From Bacteroidota bacterium (lineage in GTDB: Bacteria > Bacteroidota > Bacteroidia > Bacteroidales > F082), in NCBI GenBank assembly GCA_018816765.1, contig JAHIUX010000078.1:1-64000 (forward strand): a stretch of DNA of 64,000 nt, read 5' to 3'. The translations under genes were made by a program, and so were the position numbers. Shown piece by piece: positions 35,808 through 44,139 of this stretch; positions within the stretch are counted from its first letter, which is position 1, and every line of letters starts with the position of its first letter. The notes below the pieces were generated by a model. It ran no database searches. It was not told the origin of the DNA and saw only the letters and a list, made by a program, of their open reading frames with translations.

Positions 35808-38246
35808 ATGAAAAAAATGTTACACCTCAAATTTTCCGCATTATTAGCCATCGTCCTGATGGTTATCAGCCTCAATGCGGTTGGGCAATCGCCCCAGGTA
35901 ACCATTATCCAACCAAACCTTCCCGGGATTGAGTGGAAAACAGGTACATCACACCTTATATCATGGACAGACAACTTAACCCTACCGGTTAAAATTGATC
36001 TGGTCGACTACACAACAAACCCGGCAGGAGCAGTTGTGTTGCATATTACAAACTCTGTTGAGGGAACAACGTACCCCTGGAGTATTCCTGAAGGTTTTGC
36101 TTTAGGAACCAAATACAAAATCAGGGTTACAAGCACTGTGAGTGATACTTACACTGATGATAGCGACGCGTATTTTTGTCTGGTGAATGATGTCTCAGGT
36201 ACAACAGTACATGTTGAGCAACCTAGTTTGCCAGGAATTACACTAATTCAAGGATCTACCTACCTGATTTCATGGATTGACAACATTGTTGGAACCGTGA
36301 AAATCAGGCTGTATCAGGGTGGCGCGGATGCTGGTGTGATTGCTGAAAACGTTGTTGGCTCTACTTACCTCTGGACTGTACCAGCCCTTTCAGGAACAAA
36401 TTTCAAAATCAGGGTTGCCTCTACAAATAATGGCGATCTGAACGATTACAGCGACAATAATTTTGCAATTGCACCTGCTGCAACAGGAACAATTCAATTA
36501 ATTCAACCAAATGAACCCTTAATTTCATGGGCAAGGGGAACATCACACCTGATTTCCTGGTCTGATAACCTCTCCGAAAATGTGAAAATAGAGTATTATT
36601 CGACTCCTTTAAATGCATATGTTCAGATTCCTGGTGCTGAGTCTGTTTCAGGGTCTACGTTTATCTGGAACATCCCATCAAATCTGGCTGTTGGAACATA
36701 TAAAATCAGGATTTCATCTGCTACACCAGGCTCCCTGACTCCACCTGTTGAAAGTGCGAACTATTTTAACATAACAGCGACTAATACTGATGGTTTCATC
36801 ACCATTGAACAACCCAATGCGCTCGGCATCAGCTGGGCAAAAGGCACTTCGCACCTCATTTCATGGAACGACAACCTGAGCGAAAATGTGAAAATCGAGT
36901 ATTATTCCACTTTCCTTAATAGCTATGTGCAAATTCCAGGCGCTGAGTCTGTTTCAGGTACTACTTTTGTTTGGAATATTCCTTCTGATATCACCCCAAG
37001 CACATTCAAGATCAGGGTTTCATCCACTGCAAACGGATCGACACTTGCAGGAGAAAGTGCAAACTACTTCAATATCACAGCAACCAATCCAGAAGGACTT
37101 ATCACGATTCAACAGCCAAATGTTGGTGGAATTCAGTGGGCAAGAGGAACCGCTCATCTGATTTCATGGACCGACAATCTGAGTGAAAATGTGAAAATTG
37201 AATACTATTCAACACTCCTGAATAGCTATGTTCAAATTCCAGGTGCTGAGTCTGTTTCAGGTTCAACCTTTGTGTGGAATATTCCTTCAGATATTGAACC
37301 AAGCTCCTTTAAAATCAGGGTTACATCAACAGCTAGCAGCGATAAGTTTGGCGAAAGTGCCAATTACTTCGCAATTACTGCAACTGCTCCTGATGGGGTA
37401 ATTTTGATCAACCAGCCAGTGGGAGGTGAAGTATGGGTAAAAGGCAATCAATACCTGCTTTCATGGACTGATAACCTCAATGAAAATGTTAAGATTGAGC
37501 TGAGTAATGATGGTGGTGTTAACTACCAGTCAACAATTACGCCTGTTGGTGGCGTAAGTGGAACGACCTGGGTATGGAATACCACTGGTGTTACTCCCGG
37601 AACCAACTATGTTATTAAGGTATCCTCTGTGTTGCCCGAAGGCACTGTCAACGCTGTTAGCGGGGTCTTCTCAATCGTGTTGTCAGCCGGCGGAACCATC
37701 AGTATCAACCAGCCTAATGGCGGCGAAGAATGGATGGTGGGTACTACTCACCTGATTTCATGGGACGATAACGTAGCCGAGGGCCTTGATGTTGACTTAA
37801 TCAAGTATGATAATGCTGGCGGTGATAACCCTGTGGAGATTGAAATTGCAAACAACGTGACCGGATCGACGATGTATTGGACAATTAACCAGGCAGGCAT
37901 TGTTGCTCCTCACAGTTATTACAAATTGAAGGTGTATAGCCATACTGATCCTTCTGCTGCATTTGATTATAGTAACGGTTATTTCGGAATTATTCCTGTT
38001 GCCATGAGTGTTTACCCAAACCCGGCCGACTTTAACCTGACCGTGCTTTTGGATGAAAACATGAATGAAAACTGTGTCATTGCCTTTACTGACCGTTTCA
38101 GTCAGCCAATCATGACAAGGGCCATCAATGCCTCGTTTACGAAAGAACTGCAGATCCCGACCAACGACCTGCCGAATGGCGTTTACTTCCTGACAATAAC
38201 ATCAGATAAGACCAAGACAACGAAGAAAGTCCTTGTTCAACATTAA
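35808..38246 (+). CDS. T9SS-exported protein with seven Kre9/KNH-like domains
   Basis: An 812-residue paralogue of the preceding gene: signal peptide (residues 1-27, ending VGQS), seven tandem ~100-residue units with the HLISWTDN ... VKIEYYST ... GSTFVWNIPS ... FKIRV pattern, and a type A T9SS sorting domain (MSVYPNPADFNLTVLL ... GVYFLTITSDKTKTTKKVL). Units three to five are nearly the same protein sequence. The two paralogues share the VDRFNMP/TDRFSQP-type tail, pointing to a gene duplication. It has its own promoter-like sequence and a strong terminator. Likely a surface adhesin or glycan-binding protein; the ligand is unknown. Confidence 0.87.
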   Translation: MKKMLHLKFSALLAIVLMVISLNAVGQSPQVTIIQPNLPGIEWKTGTSHLISWTDNLTLPVKIDLVDYTTNPAGAVVLHITNSVEGTTYPWSIPEGFALGTKYKIRVTSTVSDTYTDDSDAYFCLVNDVSGTTVHVEQPSLPGITLIQGSTYLISWIDNIVGTVKIRLYQGGADAGVIAENVVGSTYLWTVPALSGTNFKIRVASTNNGDLNDYSDNNFAIAPAATGTIQLIQPNEPLISWARGTSHLISWSDNLSENVKIEYYSTPLNAYVQIPGAESVSGSTFIWNIPSNLAVGTYKIRISSATPGSLTPPVESANYFNITATNTDGFITIEQPNALGISWAKGTSHLISWNDNLSENVKIEYYSTFLNSYVQIPGAESVSGTTFVWNIPSDITPSTFKIRVSSTANGSTLAGESANYFNITATNPEGLITIQQPNVGGIQWARGTAHLISWTDNLSENVKIEYYSTLLNSYVQIPGAESVSGSTFVWNIPSDIEPSSFKIRVTSTASSDKFGESANYFAITATAPDGVILINQPVGGEVWVKGNQYLLSWTDNLNENVKIELSNDGGVNYQSTITPVGGVSGTTWVWNTTGVTPGTNYVIKVSSVLPEGTVNAVSGVFSIVLSAGGTISINQPNGGEEWMVGTTHLISWDDNVAEGLDVDLIKYDNAGGDNPVEIEIANNVTGSTMYWTINQAGIVAPHSYYKLKVYSHTDPSAAFDYSNGYFGIIPVAMSVYPNPADFNLTVLLDENMNENCVIAFTDRFSQPIMTRAINASFTKELQIPTNDLPNGVYFLTITSDKTKTTKKVLVQH
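36487..37389 (+). repeat. Three highly similar ~300-bp tandem repeats
   Basis: Three successive units (starting about 36487, 36787 and 37090) encode almost identical cores, for example NLSENVKIEYYST, YVQIPGAESVSG and FVWNIPS. At the DNA level third codon positions differ often (for instance cctggtgct, ccaggcgct and ccaggtgct for the same residues), while a 17-base run coding for AESVSG is unchanged in all three. Confidence 0.85.
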
Positions 38247-38281
38247 GCTTATGGGCAAACCGACCCAATAAAATGAATTGA

Positions 38282-38309
38282 GGCTGCCTGAGAAGGCAGC
38301 CTTTTTTTT
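38282..38309 (+). terminator. Terminator after the seven-repeat gene
   Basis: GGCTGCCT / AGGCAGCC perfect stem, GAGA tetraloop, T8 run. It also marks the end of the exported-protein region. Confidence 0.9.
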
Positions 38310-38337
38310 GACATTAGAAAAGGTGCTTTTTGTAGGG

Positions 38338-38928
38338 TTAATCCGATATGCTGACAAGTGCCTTGTGAATGGATAAGACCTGTGGAATAAGCAGGGTTTC
38401 GCCATCATTGTTCACCAAAAAATCGGCAAAGGGAATCTTATCAGCTTCCGGCATTTGTTTGTCAACCCTGGCAAGTACTGAGGCTTCAGTGGCATGGTCG
38501 CGTGCCATGACACGCTGGATCCGTAAGGATAGGGGAGCAGTGACCAATATCAGTTTGTCGAGCATCCTGTAGTGTCCGGATTCTATCATGATGGCAGCTT
38601 CGTAAAGCACATATGGCGCCTGGTTGTGCTGCAGACACCATTGAGAAAACCTGTCCCGTACGGCAGGATGGATAAGCCCGCTGATGAATTCCATGGCCTG
38701 TTTATCCTTGAAAATCTTGTCGGCGAGTATGGTGGCATTTAGATCACCAGTTGAACAATACACATCTTTCCCAAAATAGGAAATTACTTCGTTTTTGATA
38801 TGTGGATCATGGTATAACGCTTTTGCTTCGCTATCAGCATTGAATACCGGAACCGACAAGGCGCTGAAAATGGAGCACACAAGTGATTTGCCGCTTCCCA
38901 GGTTTCCGGTGATACCAACTTTCAGCAT
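38338..38928 (-). CDS. coaE: Dephospho-CoA kinase CoaE
   Basis: CoaE phosphorylates dephospho-CoA in the last step of coenzyme A synthesis. The 196-residue product has the P-loop GITGNLGSGKS, the NADSEAKALYHDP substrate segment, and the DHATEASVLARVDKQMP lid region followed by the FLVNNDG terminal motif (usual family form: A-D-x-V-I-x-N-x-G). Its ATG overlaps the TAA of the YbbR gene by one base (TAATG), so the two are translationally coupled. Confidence 0.94.
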   Translation of the reverse strand: MLKVGITGNLGSGKSLVCSIFSALSVPVFNADSEAKALYHDPHIKNEVISYFGKDVYCSTGDLNATILADKIFKDKQAMEFISGLIHPAVRDRFSQWCLQHNQAPYVLYEAAIMIESGHYRMLDKLILVTAPLSLRIQRVMARDHATEASVLARVDKQMPEADKIPFADFLVNNDGETLLIPQVLSIHKALVSISD

Positions 38929-39899
38929 TAATTAACCAGTAAGTATTCTACCTCTGAGGGTTGCAGGCGGATGATCTTTAATAATTCGGGAAATTTCAGC
39001 AATTGAACTCGCAGCAAGGGCGAACGCCGGGCCAGGCCAGTGGTGTCAAGACTTAACACAAATGAATCTGGCTGTATTTTCATGAAGTCTTTCATCGGAA
39101 CAAGGAAAAACACCTCAGCTTTGTCAGGAAAAGTCTTCAGGTGCTGATCAATCCTGGGGACAGTGATATCAACAAGCAACGAAGTTTCGGTGAATTGCTC
39201 TACCGGAATACTTAAGGTGATTTTATTTGTCTGTGCTTTCAGTCGGGCAGTGCCGGGATCTATTGTTGTTGTGATGTTGGTGTTCTTGTAAAGGTCGTTC
39301 AACACAACTGTTGCAGTGCGCACAGTATCAATGGTATCCAGGACTTCCTGTGGACCAAAAAGTGTCACTTTTGGAGGATTAATCACGATTGTGCCATAAA
39401 GTCCGAACTGCTGCCTGAAGCTGAGTGTGGCATCAGCCTGAACAACAACTTCCTTTGAGGCAAGGTTTTCGAGCCGAAACTGCAACTGATCGTCCGTTAT
39501 GGAAATACCGCTTTCATTCAGGCCCAGTTTCTCAGATAGCAGCCCTTTGAGGTTTCCCATGCTGATGTAGTAATCAACCTGGTTGATCTGTCTGAACGGA
39601 ATTTCGTCGAGAGAAACATTGATCTGCTTGCTTTTCTGCAGGTATTTGATCCTGAAAAGATTAAAGCCATTGGAAGTACAGCTGATATTGATGTCTTTCT
39701 CAGCTTGTCCGCCAATGACTTTCTCTGTGGGAATATCCGTAATGCGTATGGGTAAAGTCAGGCCAATGGTATAGTCCTGACTCATTTTTATCAGCAGCCA
39801 TAAAAAGCTGGAAAAGACCACACATAAGAAATAGATTCCCAGGCGAAACCGTTTTTTGTCGCTAATGGTTTGATGACCGTTGGTTGATGTTTTAGGCAT
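38928..39899 (-). CDS. YbbR-domain membrane protein
   Basis: A 323-residue protein with one N-terminal membrane helix (about residues 18-42, LGIYFLCVVFSSFLWLLIK) and YbbR-type beta domains outside it (for example VTLFGPQEVLDTIDTVRTATV and the later IPVEQFTE segment). In Firmicutes YbbR/CdaR regulates the diadenylate cyclase, but no dac gene is adjacent here; in Bacteroidota the gene commonly sits next to coaE and yajC, as here. Function in this organism is therefore unproven. Confidence 0.85.
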   Translation of the reverse strand: MPKTSTNGHQTISDKKRFRLGIYFLCVVFSSFLWLLIKMSQDYTIGLTLPIRITDIPTEKVIGGQAEKDINISCTSNGFNLFRIKYLQKSKQINVSLDEIPFRQINQVDYYISMGNLKGLLSEKLGLNESGISITDDQLQFRLENLASKEVVVQADATLSFRQQFGLYGTIVINPPKVTLFGPQEVLDTIDTVRTATVVLNDLYKNTNITTTIDPGTARLKAQTNKITLSIPVEQFTETSLLVDITVPRIDQHLKTFPDKAEVFFLVPMKDFMKIQPDSFVLSLDTTGLARRSPLLRVQLLKFPELLKIIRLQPSEVEYLLVN

Positions 39900-39941
39900 C
39901 GGCAGGACAAAAAAACCGGGAATCTATCCGGCATTAAGTCT

Positions 39942-40268
39942 TTATTTGTTCTGGCCTACCTGTGAAGGGTCCATGACAACTGCGCTCTTTTCGATCAGCA
40001 GCTTCACACCACCTTCAACTTCGATCAACAATGTGGTATCTTTCACTTCAATAACCTTGGCATGAATTCCGCCAATGGTAATGATTTTGTCACCTTTGGC
40101 GATGGCTTCACGGTATTTACGTTGGTCTTTGGCTTTTTTCATCTGTGGACGGATGAAGAAAAAGTAAAAGACAACCATGATCAGGATAAGGGGTAGGAAG
40201 GACATAATCGGATTTGTTTCCTGTCCTTGCGTTTGTGGTCCCATCAAAAGAATGCTAGCAATGTTCAT
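39942..40268 (-). CDS. yajC: Preprotein translocase subunit YajC
   Basis: A 108-residue accessory subunit of the Sec holotranslocon (with SecDF). One membrane helix ([21 protein letters not shown], about residues 22-41) is followed by the conserved [20 protein letters not shown] and the [14 protein letters not shown] domain. ATG 40268 is chosen because it lies 10 bp after the DUF1573 stop and gives the normal length. Confidence 0.94.
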   Translation of the reverse strand: MNIASILLMGPQTQGQETNPIMSFLPLILIMVVFYFFFIRPQMKKAKDQRKYREAIAKGDKIITIGGIHAKVIEVKDTTLLIEVEGGVKLLIEKSAVVMDPSQVGQNK

Positions 40269-40278
40269 GTGATAATTA

Positions 40279-40734
40279 TTAATTTGTTTCTGGTGTAACA
40301 ACTTGAGCCCTAAGTCTTAATGTATTGTTTTGGGGTTGGGTGTTTGAAATAACTGTAATCGATTTATTCACCATTCCTTTCTGCCCGCTCGAATCAAAAG
40401 TCACTTCAATGCGACCATCCTCACCCGGCTTCACCGGATCGGTGGTGTACTGGCTGGCTGTACATCCACAGCTTGTGCTCACCTTGGTGATGATCAGGTC
40501 TTTGTCGCCAGTATTGGTGAATTTATAGACAAAACTCACTTTTTCGCCCATGATCAGCCTGCCAAAATCATGTTCTGTCTGGGCGAAGGCTATTGCTGCG
40601 ATCTGGCCTTCTGGGCCACTTGTTGCAGATTTAGGATTGTTGACCAAATCAGCAGGCAACTTGGTTGAATTATGTTGACAAGCCAATAATCCCATGCCAG
40701 CAATCAGTAAAAATAAATACACAACTTTTTTCAT
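40279..40734 (-). CDS. DUF1573 lipoprotein
   Basis: A 151-residue lipoprotein: signal peptide with lipobox GLLAC, then a single immunoglobulin-like DUF1573 domain with the tell-tale [18 protein letters not shown] and [12 protein letters not shown] (paired cysteines). The family is widespread and exported in Bacteroidota; its role is unknown. The start at 40734 is fixed by the promoter element at 40758-40765, which lies inside a longer open frame. yajC, the YbbR gene and coaE follow in the same direction, likely one operon. Confidence 0.88.
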   Translation of the reverse strand: MKKVVYLFLLIAGMGLLACQHNSTKLPADLVNNPKSATSGPEGQIAAIAFAQTEHDFGRLIMGEKVSFVYKFTNTGDKDLIITKVSTSCGCTASQYTTDPVKPGEDGRIEVTFDSSGQKGMVNKSITVISNTQPQNNTLRLRAQVVTPETN

Positions 40735-40757
40735 GACAAGGCAGTAATGTTGATGGG

Positions 40758-40765
40758 CAAAAGTA
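40758..40765 (-). promoter_or_regulatory. -7 element for the DUF1573-yajC-ybbR-coaE operon
   Basis: Reads TACTTTTG on the minus strand, 23 bp before the DUF1573 start. Confidence 0.55.
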
Positions 40766-40838
40766 CAAAAAATCGGCAAATTGAAGTATTTTTCAAAGGG
40801 CATTCGGTAATACGGTGCAGGCTTACAAACAGTAAAAC

Positions 40839-42047
40839 TTAATTGTTCCGGCCACTTACAAGTGTGATGGAGCCCTTGTATACTTCATTGCTCTTGAATC
40901 CAACGCATTTCAGCACATAGAAGTAAACGCCATCGCTCAGGCCTTCACCTTTCCAGTCGTTTTGATAATCGTCCGATTCAAACACCTTTCTGCCTTGCCT
41001 GTTGAAAATCAACAGCGAAGTGCTTTTGTAATAAAGTGAAAGCGGCTTTTTACCCGAAACACTGCCTTCTTTGAACATAGGATTAATGTCATCCTCACCT
41101 GGAGGGGCTTCAACGATTTCAAACACATCATTGGTTCCATCACCATTTGGTGTTAAGATGTTGGGAACCTGAAGCTTTACAGGTAGAACCTTTACCTCTT
41201 TAGTGAAAATTGTATCGCAGGCCTGTGGGTTAAACACAGTCAAAAAAACGTTGTAAGTACCTTCTTCGGTATATAAATGCCTGGGCATGGGGAAATCGGA
41301 TGTAGGCGTGTCATCGCCAAAATCCCAGAAATGGTTTGTGACCTCGATGGAATCGGCGGTTAGGTTTTCAAACGAGAAAGTGATGTATGGATTTTGAATA
41401 TAGGCCGTGTCAGGATCGGTAAGGATGTTGATGTCGGGATTCGGGTAGGCAGTAGTGAAAAATGAATCTGTCTGAATGCATCCAAAATCATCCTTTACGC
41501 GCAAAAAGTACCACAGATGTGCCTTCAGCCCAATGGCAAGACTTGAATCGCCAGGAGCGATCTGAATGGGTCTTACGTCCCAGAAATAATGGTAAGCTGA
41601 AGAAGCTCCTGATGCAGTAGCCTGTATCATAGCCGTGTTTCCATTGTCGTTGTCACCATTGGTGCAGGTGAGCTGCATCTGCTCAATATTGATGTCGAAA
41701 ACAGGACGCACAGAAAGCAGAAAAGGTGCACTCAGGCATTGCTCACCAGTAACCGTGTCAACAACGGTTAGCCTGTAGGTGATATCGCTTGTTGCAGTAA
41801 CATCGATCGATTCAGTGGTTTGTCCGCCCGGTTCCCACAAATACGCATAGTTTTCACCTGATGAACCAGACAATTTAACCAAGGAATTGTAACAAACCGG
41901 AGGTGGAGTGTCGGAAGTGATGACGCAATCAACTTGTGACAAAGCTGACTGTGATATAAACAGTATGCTGAAAAAGACCAGGGAATACATAACGAACAAC
42001 TTTGTTACGCTGCCTTTTTCGTGCAATGGTAATGATATTCTTTTCAA
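40839..42047 (-). CDS. PKD-type secreted protein with gliding-motility (T9SS type B) C-terminal domain
   Basis: A 402-residue protein with a signal peptide (residues about 16-38, ending LSQV), Ig/PKD-like domains (YAYLWEPGGQTTESIDV, then a full PKD unit with NHFWDFGDDTPTSDF and HLYTEEGTYNVFLTV), and the type B CTD (VPNILTPNGDGTNDVFEI ... LLIFNRQGRKVF ... DWKGEGLSDGVYFYVL). Such proteins are exported by the type IX system. Ligand unknown. It stands alone with its own promoter-like element. Confidence 0.9.
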   Translation of the reverse strand: MKRISLPLHEKGSVTKLFVMYSLVFFSILFISQSALSQVDCVITSDTPPPVCYNSLVKLSGSSGENYAYLWEPGGQTTESIDVTATSDITYRLTVVDTVTGEQCLSAPFLLSVRPVFDINIEQMQLTCTNGDNDNGNTAMIQATASGASSAYHYFWDVRPIQIAPGDSSLAIGLKAHLWYFLRVKDDFGCIQTDSFFTTAYPNPDINILTDPDTAYIQNPYITFSFENLTADSIEVTNHFWDFGDDTPTSDFPMPRHLYTEEGTYNVFLTVFNPQACDTIFTKEVKVLPVKLQVPNILTPNGDGTNDVFEIVEAPPGEDDINPMFKEGSVSGKKPLSLYYKSTSLLIFNRQGRKVFESDDYQNDWKGEGLSDGVYFYVLKCVGFKSNEVYKGSITLVSGRNN

Positions 42048-42070
42048 TCTTGAAGACCTTTAGGTTTGCG

Positions 42071-42078
42071 CAAATTTA
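42071..42078 (-). promoter_or_regulatory. -7 element for the T9SS type B protein gene
   Basis: Reads TAAATTTG on the minus strand, 23 bp before the ATG, with a TTG 22 bp further upstream. Confidence 0.5.
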
Positions 42079-42178
42079 ACTATTTTTCCCGTGCAGGACT
42101 CAAATTTCTGTGGTGCAGCCCTCCAGATGCTACGGTTCCCGCAAAGGGAAAATCTTCTGGAAAGCAAGCCTGATTCCA

Positions 42179-42547
42179 TCAAAATGTCCCGCTATCAAGC
42201 ATCACCAGGGTGCAGTGCGCTGTCACTGAAATGGATTCCTTTTTCAGGAGGTCAGCAAATTCACTGTTCTCTGTTCCCGGATTAAAAATAACCCGAACCG
42301 GCTTCAGCGCCAGAACGTATTCGTAATATTTTTGCTGTAATTCCGGTCGTATATATAGTGTAACTGTATGAATATCTGTTTGCATTGGCGGATCAACAGC
42401 AATGTTCAATCCTTCAACTGAGGCAACCTTGTTACCAATGGCCAGCACATCGAAGCCGTGGCGTTTTAACAGCCGCATGGCCACATTCGAATACCTGTCA
42501 GGATTCGGGCTTGCACCAATTACCAATACCTTAGTTTTGGATGTCAT
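42179..42547 (-). CDS. CoA-binding domain protein (CoA_binding_2, YccU-like)
   Basis: A 122-residue single-domain Rossmann protein: VLVIGASPNPDRYSNVAMRL at the N-terminus and FNPGTENSEF towards the end are the CoA-binding family motifs (the domain of succinyl-CoA synthetase, alone). Known homologues bind CoA or nucleotides, without a settled role. It is a separate short gene. Confidence 0.88.
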   Translation of the reverse strand: MTSKTKVLVIGASPNPDRYSNVAMRLLKRHGFDVLAIGNKVASVEGLNIAVDPPMQTDIHTVTLYIRPELQQKYYEYVLALKPVRVIFNPGTENSEFADLLKKESISVTAHCTLVMLDSGTF

Positions 42548-42743
42548 CGTGTTTCAGATCTTTGATATTTACAAAAAATGACCAACCCTTCTGCTTCCTT
42601 CATAGCCGGAAATGCTAAACATAATTATAATGGGAAATTAACCAAAATATTGCAGTGAAAGCAAAATTATTTGAGGGAACTCTGTGGCTAATTCCTTGAG
42701 ATAAAAGAAGATCGGGAAAAGAGATTGCGCAATGGCTTCAGTA

Positions 42744-43820
42744 TTACTGCCTGTATACCAACGCATTGATGTTCATTCCAGCCCCAACAGAGGCAAAAAG
42801 CAGGATATCACCACTTTTGATTTGGTGATGCGGAAGCATCCCTTTCAGAATCATATCGTATAAGGTAGGCACTGTTGCTACTGAACTGTTGCCAAGTTCC
42901 TGTATGTTCATTGGCATTATCTTATCCAATTCAGCTTTCTTTCCATAAAGCTTATAGAACCGCTGCACGATCGCTTCATCCATCTTTTCGTTTGCCTGAT
43001 GGATTAAAATCTTGTTCACCTGCTCAATAGACATACCGGCTTTGTCGAGGGCGAGTTTCATGGCCAAAGGCACATGGACCAATGAATACTCATATATTTT
43101 ACGACCCAACATTTTGATGTAACGTACATTGGGATTGCTGGCAGGTTCATTCGACTTACCCAGATACAGGTATGATGTTTCCTCAATGGTGTGCGACATA
43201 AATGCAGAAGCAATCACTCCGCGCCCATCGTCCTGGGTTGACCGTTCAATGATGGCAGCTCCGGCGCCGTCGGAAAATATCATGGTATCCCGGTCATATA
43301 CATCCACCACACGCGAAAGGGTCTCGCTTCCAATTACCAGGCACCTGTTAGCAAGTCCTGAACGGATAAATGAGTCAGCCTGAATCATTCCCTGTATCCA
43401 GCCCGGACAACCAAAAATGACATCGTAAGGAATACACTGTGTGTTTTTAATGCCCAGCTGATGTTTTACCCTAGCACCAATGCTGGGTACAATGTCAGTC
43501 TGGATGGACTCCTTGCCTACATCACCAAAATTATGTGCCACAATAATCTGGTCAATGGTTTCACGGTCAATACCGGCATCAGCTATGGCTGCTTCGGCAG
43601 CAATGGCTGCAATGGTTGAATTATTCTGCTGATCGTTCACCCACCGACGCTCATAAATTCCGGTAATGTCCTTGAACTTCCTGATAACTTCTTCGCCGGG
43701 ACTATCGATTTCAGAATGGTCCTTTTCGAAAAAAACCTGTTTTAAAAAATCACTATTCCTGATCAATACCTCAGGGATATAACTGCCGGTTCCTGTTATT
43801 ATCGTATTTATTCTATTCAT
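42744..43820 (-). CDS. 3-oxoacyl-ACP synthase III-like protein (KAS III/FabH family)
   Basis: A thiolase-fold condensing enzyme of 358 residues. The catalytic triad is visible: Cys in IFGCPGWIQG, His in ILIHQANEKMDE and Asn in ELGNSSVATVP. It is longer than FabH (about 320) mainly by an insertion after the first helix (VFFEKDHSEIDSPGEEVIRKF). FabH starts fatty-acid synthesis from acetyl-CoA; other KAS III relatives make special acyl chains (alkylresorcinols, olefins, polyketides). There is no acyl carrier protein or other fab gene next to it, so I leave the symbol open. Confidence 0.85.
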   Translation of the reverse strand: MNRINTIITGTGSYIPEVLIRNSDFLKQVFFEKDHSEIDSPGEEVIRKFKDITGIYERRWVNDQQNNSTIAAIAAEAAIADAGIDRETIDQIIVAHNFGDVGKESIQTDIVPSIGARVKHQLGIKNTQCIPYDVIFGCPGWIQGMIQADSFIRSGLANRCLVIGSETLSRVVDVYDRDTMIFSDGAGAAIIERSTQDDGRGVIASAFMSHTIEETSYLYLGKSNEPASNPNVRYIKMLGRKIYEYSLVHVPLAMKLALDKAGMSIEQVNKILIHQANEKMDEAIVQRFYKLYGKKAELDKIMPMNIQELGNSSVATVPTLYDMILKGMLPHHQIKSGDILLFASVGAGMNINALVYRQ

Positions 43821-44094
43821 TATAAGCCAATTAATTCAATAATATTTTGCCTGACTTATGGCTTCGAGTTCCCATTTATCCCTGCTGGCAGACAAAATTT
43901 CGGGTGTAAAAGTAGACAAAATGACTTTGCGGTCATGAATATTTAAGCAGCTTTTTACTTAACTGGCTTCCTGTCACACTATGAACGACTTAAAATACTC
44001 CGCTCATCATTGCCCAAAAGGAAGACATCTGCTGTGTTTTGCATAAACCAATGTTTTATTTGTGAATGATCAATACTTTCCATATCTCACCTGC
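43821..44094. other. Divergent intergenic region
   Basis: About 275 bp between the KAS III-like and M1 peptidase genes. Apart from promoter-like sequences (a weak TACTTTTA on the minus strand at 43907-43914 and the plus-strand pair listed next) I see nothing. Confidence 0.4.
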
Positions 44095-44124
44095 TTGCCA
44101 TGCGCGCAATTTTCACCATATTTG
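44095..44124 (+). promoter_or_regulatory. Promoter for the M1 peptidase gene
   Basis: TTG, 19 bp, CATATTTG (first base off consensus), 15 bp before the ATG. Confidence 0.45.
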
Positions 44125-44139
44125 TAATAAAATAGACCT

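Noticed and set aside
36487-37389. CRISPR array or transposon-type repeats
   Set aside because: Repeats are ~300 bp, contiguous, in frame and code for a domain; no spacers of fixed length, no transposase.
42091-42285. 64-codon frame overlapping the CoA-binding gene
   Set aside because: Its 3' part is antisense to a conserved gene; no pattern of its own.
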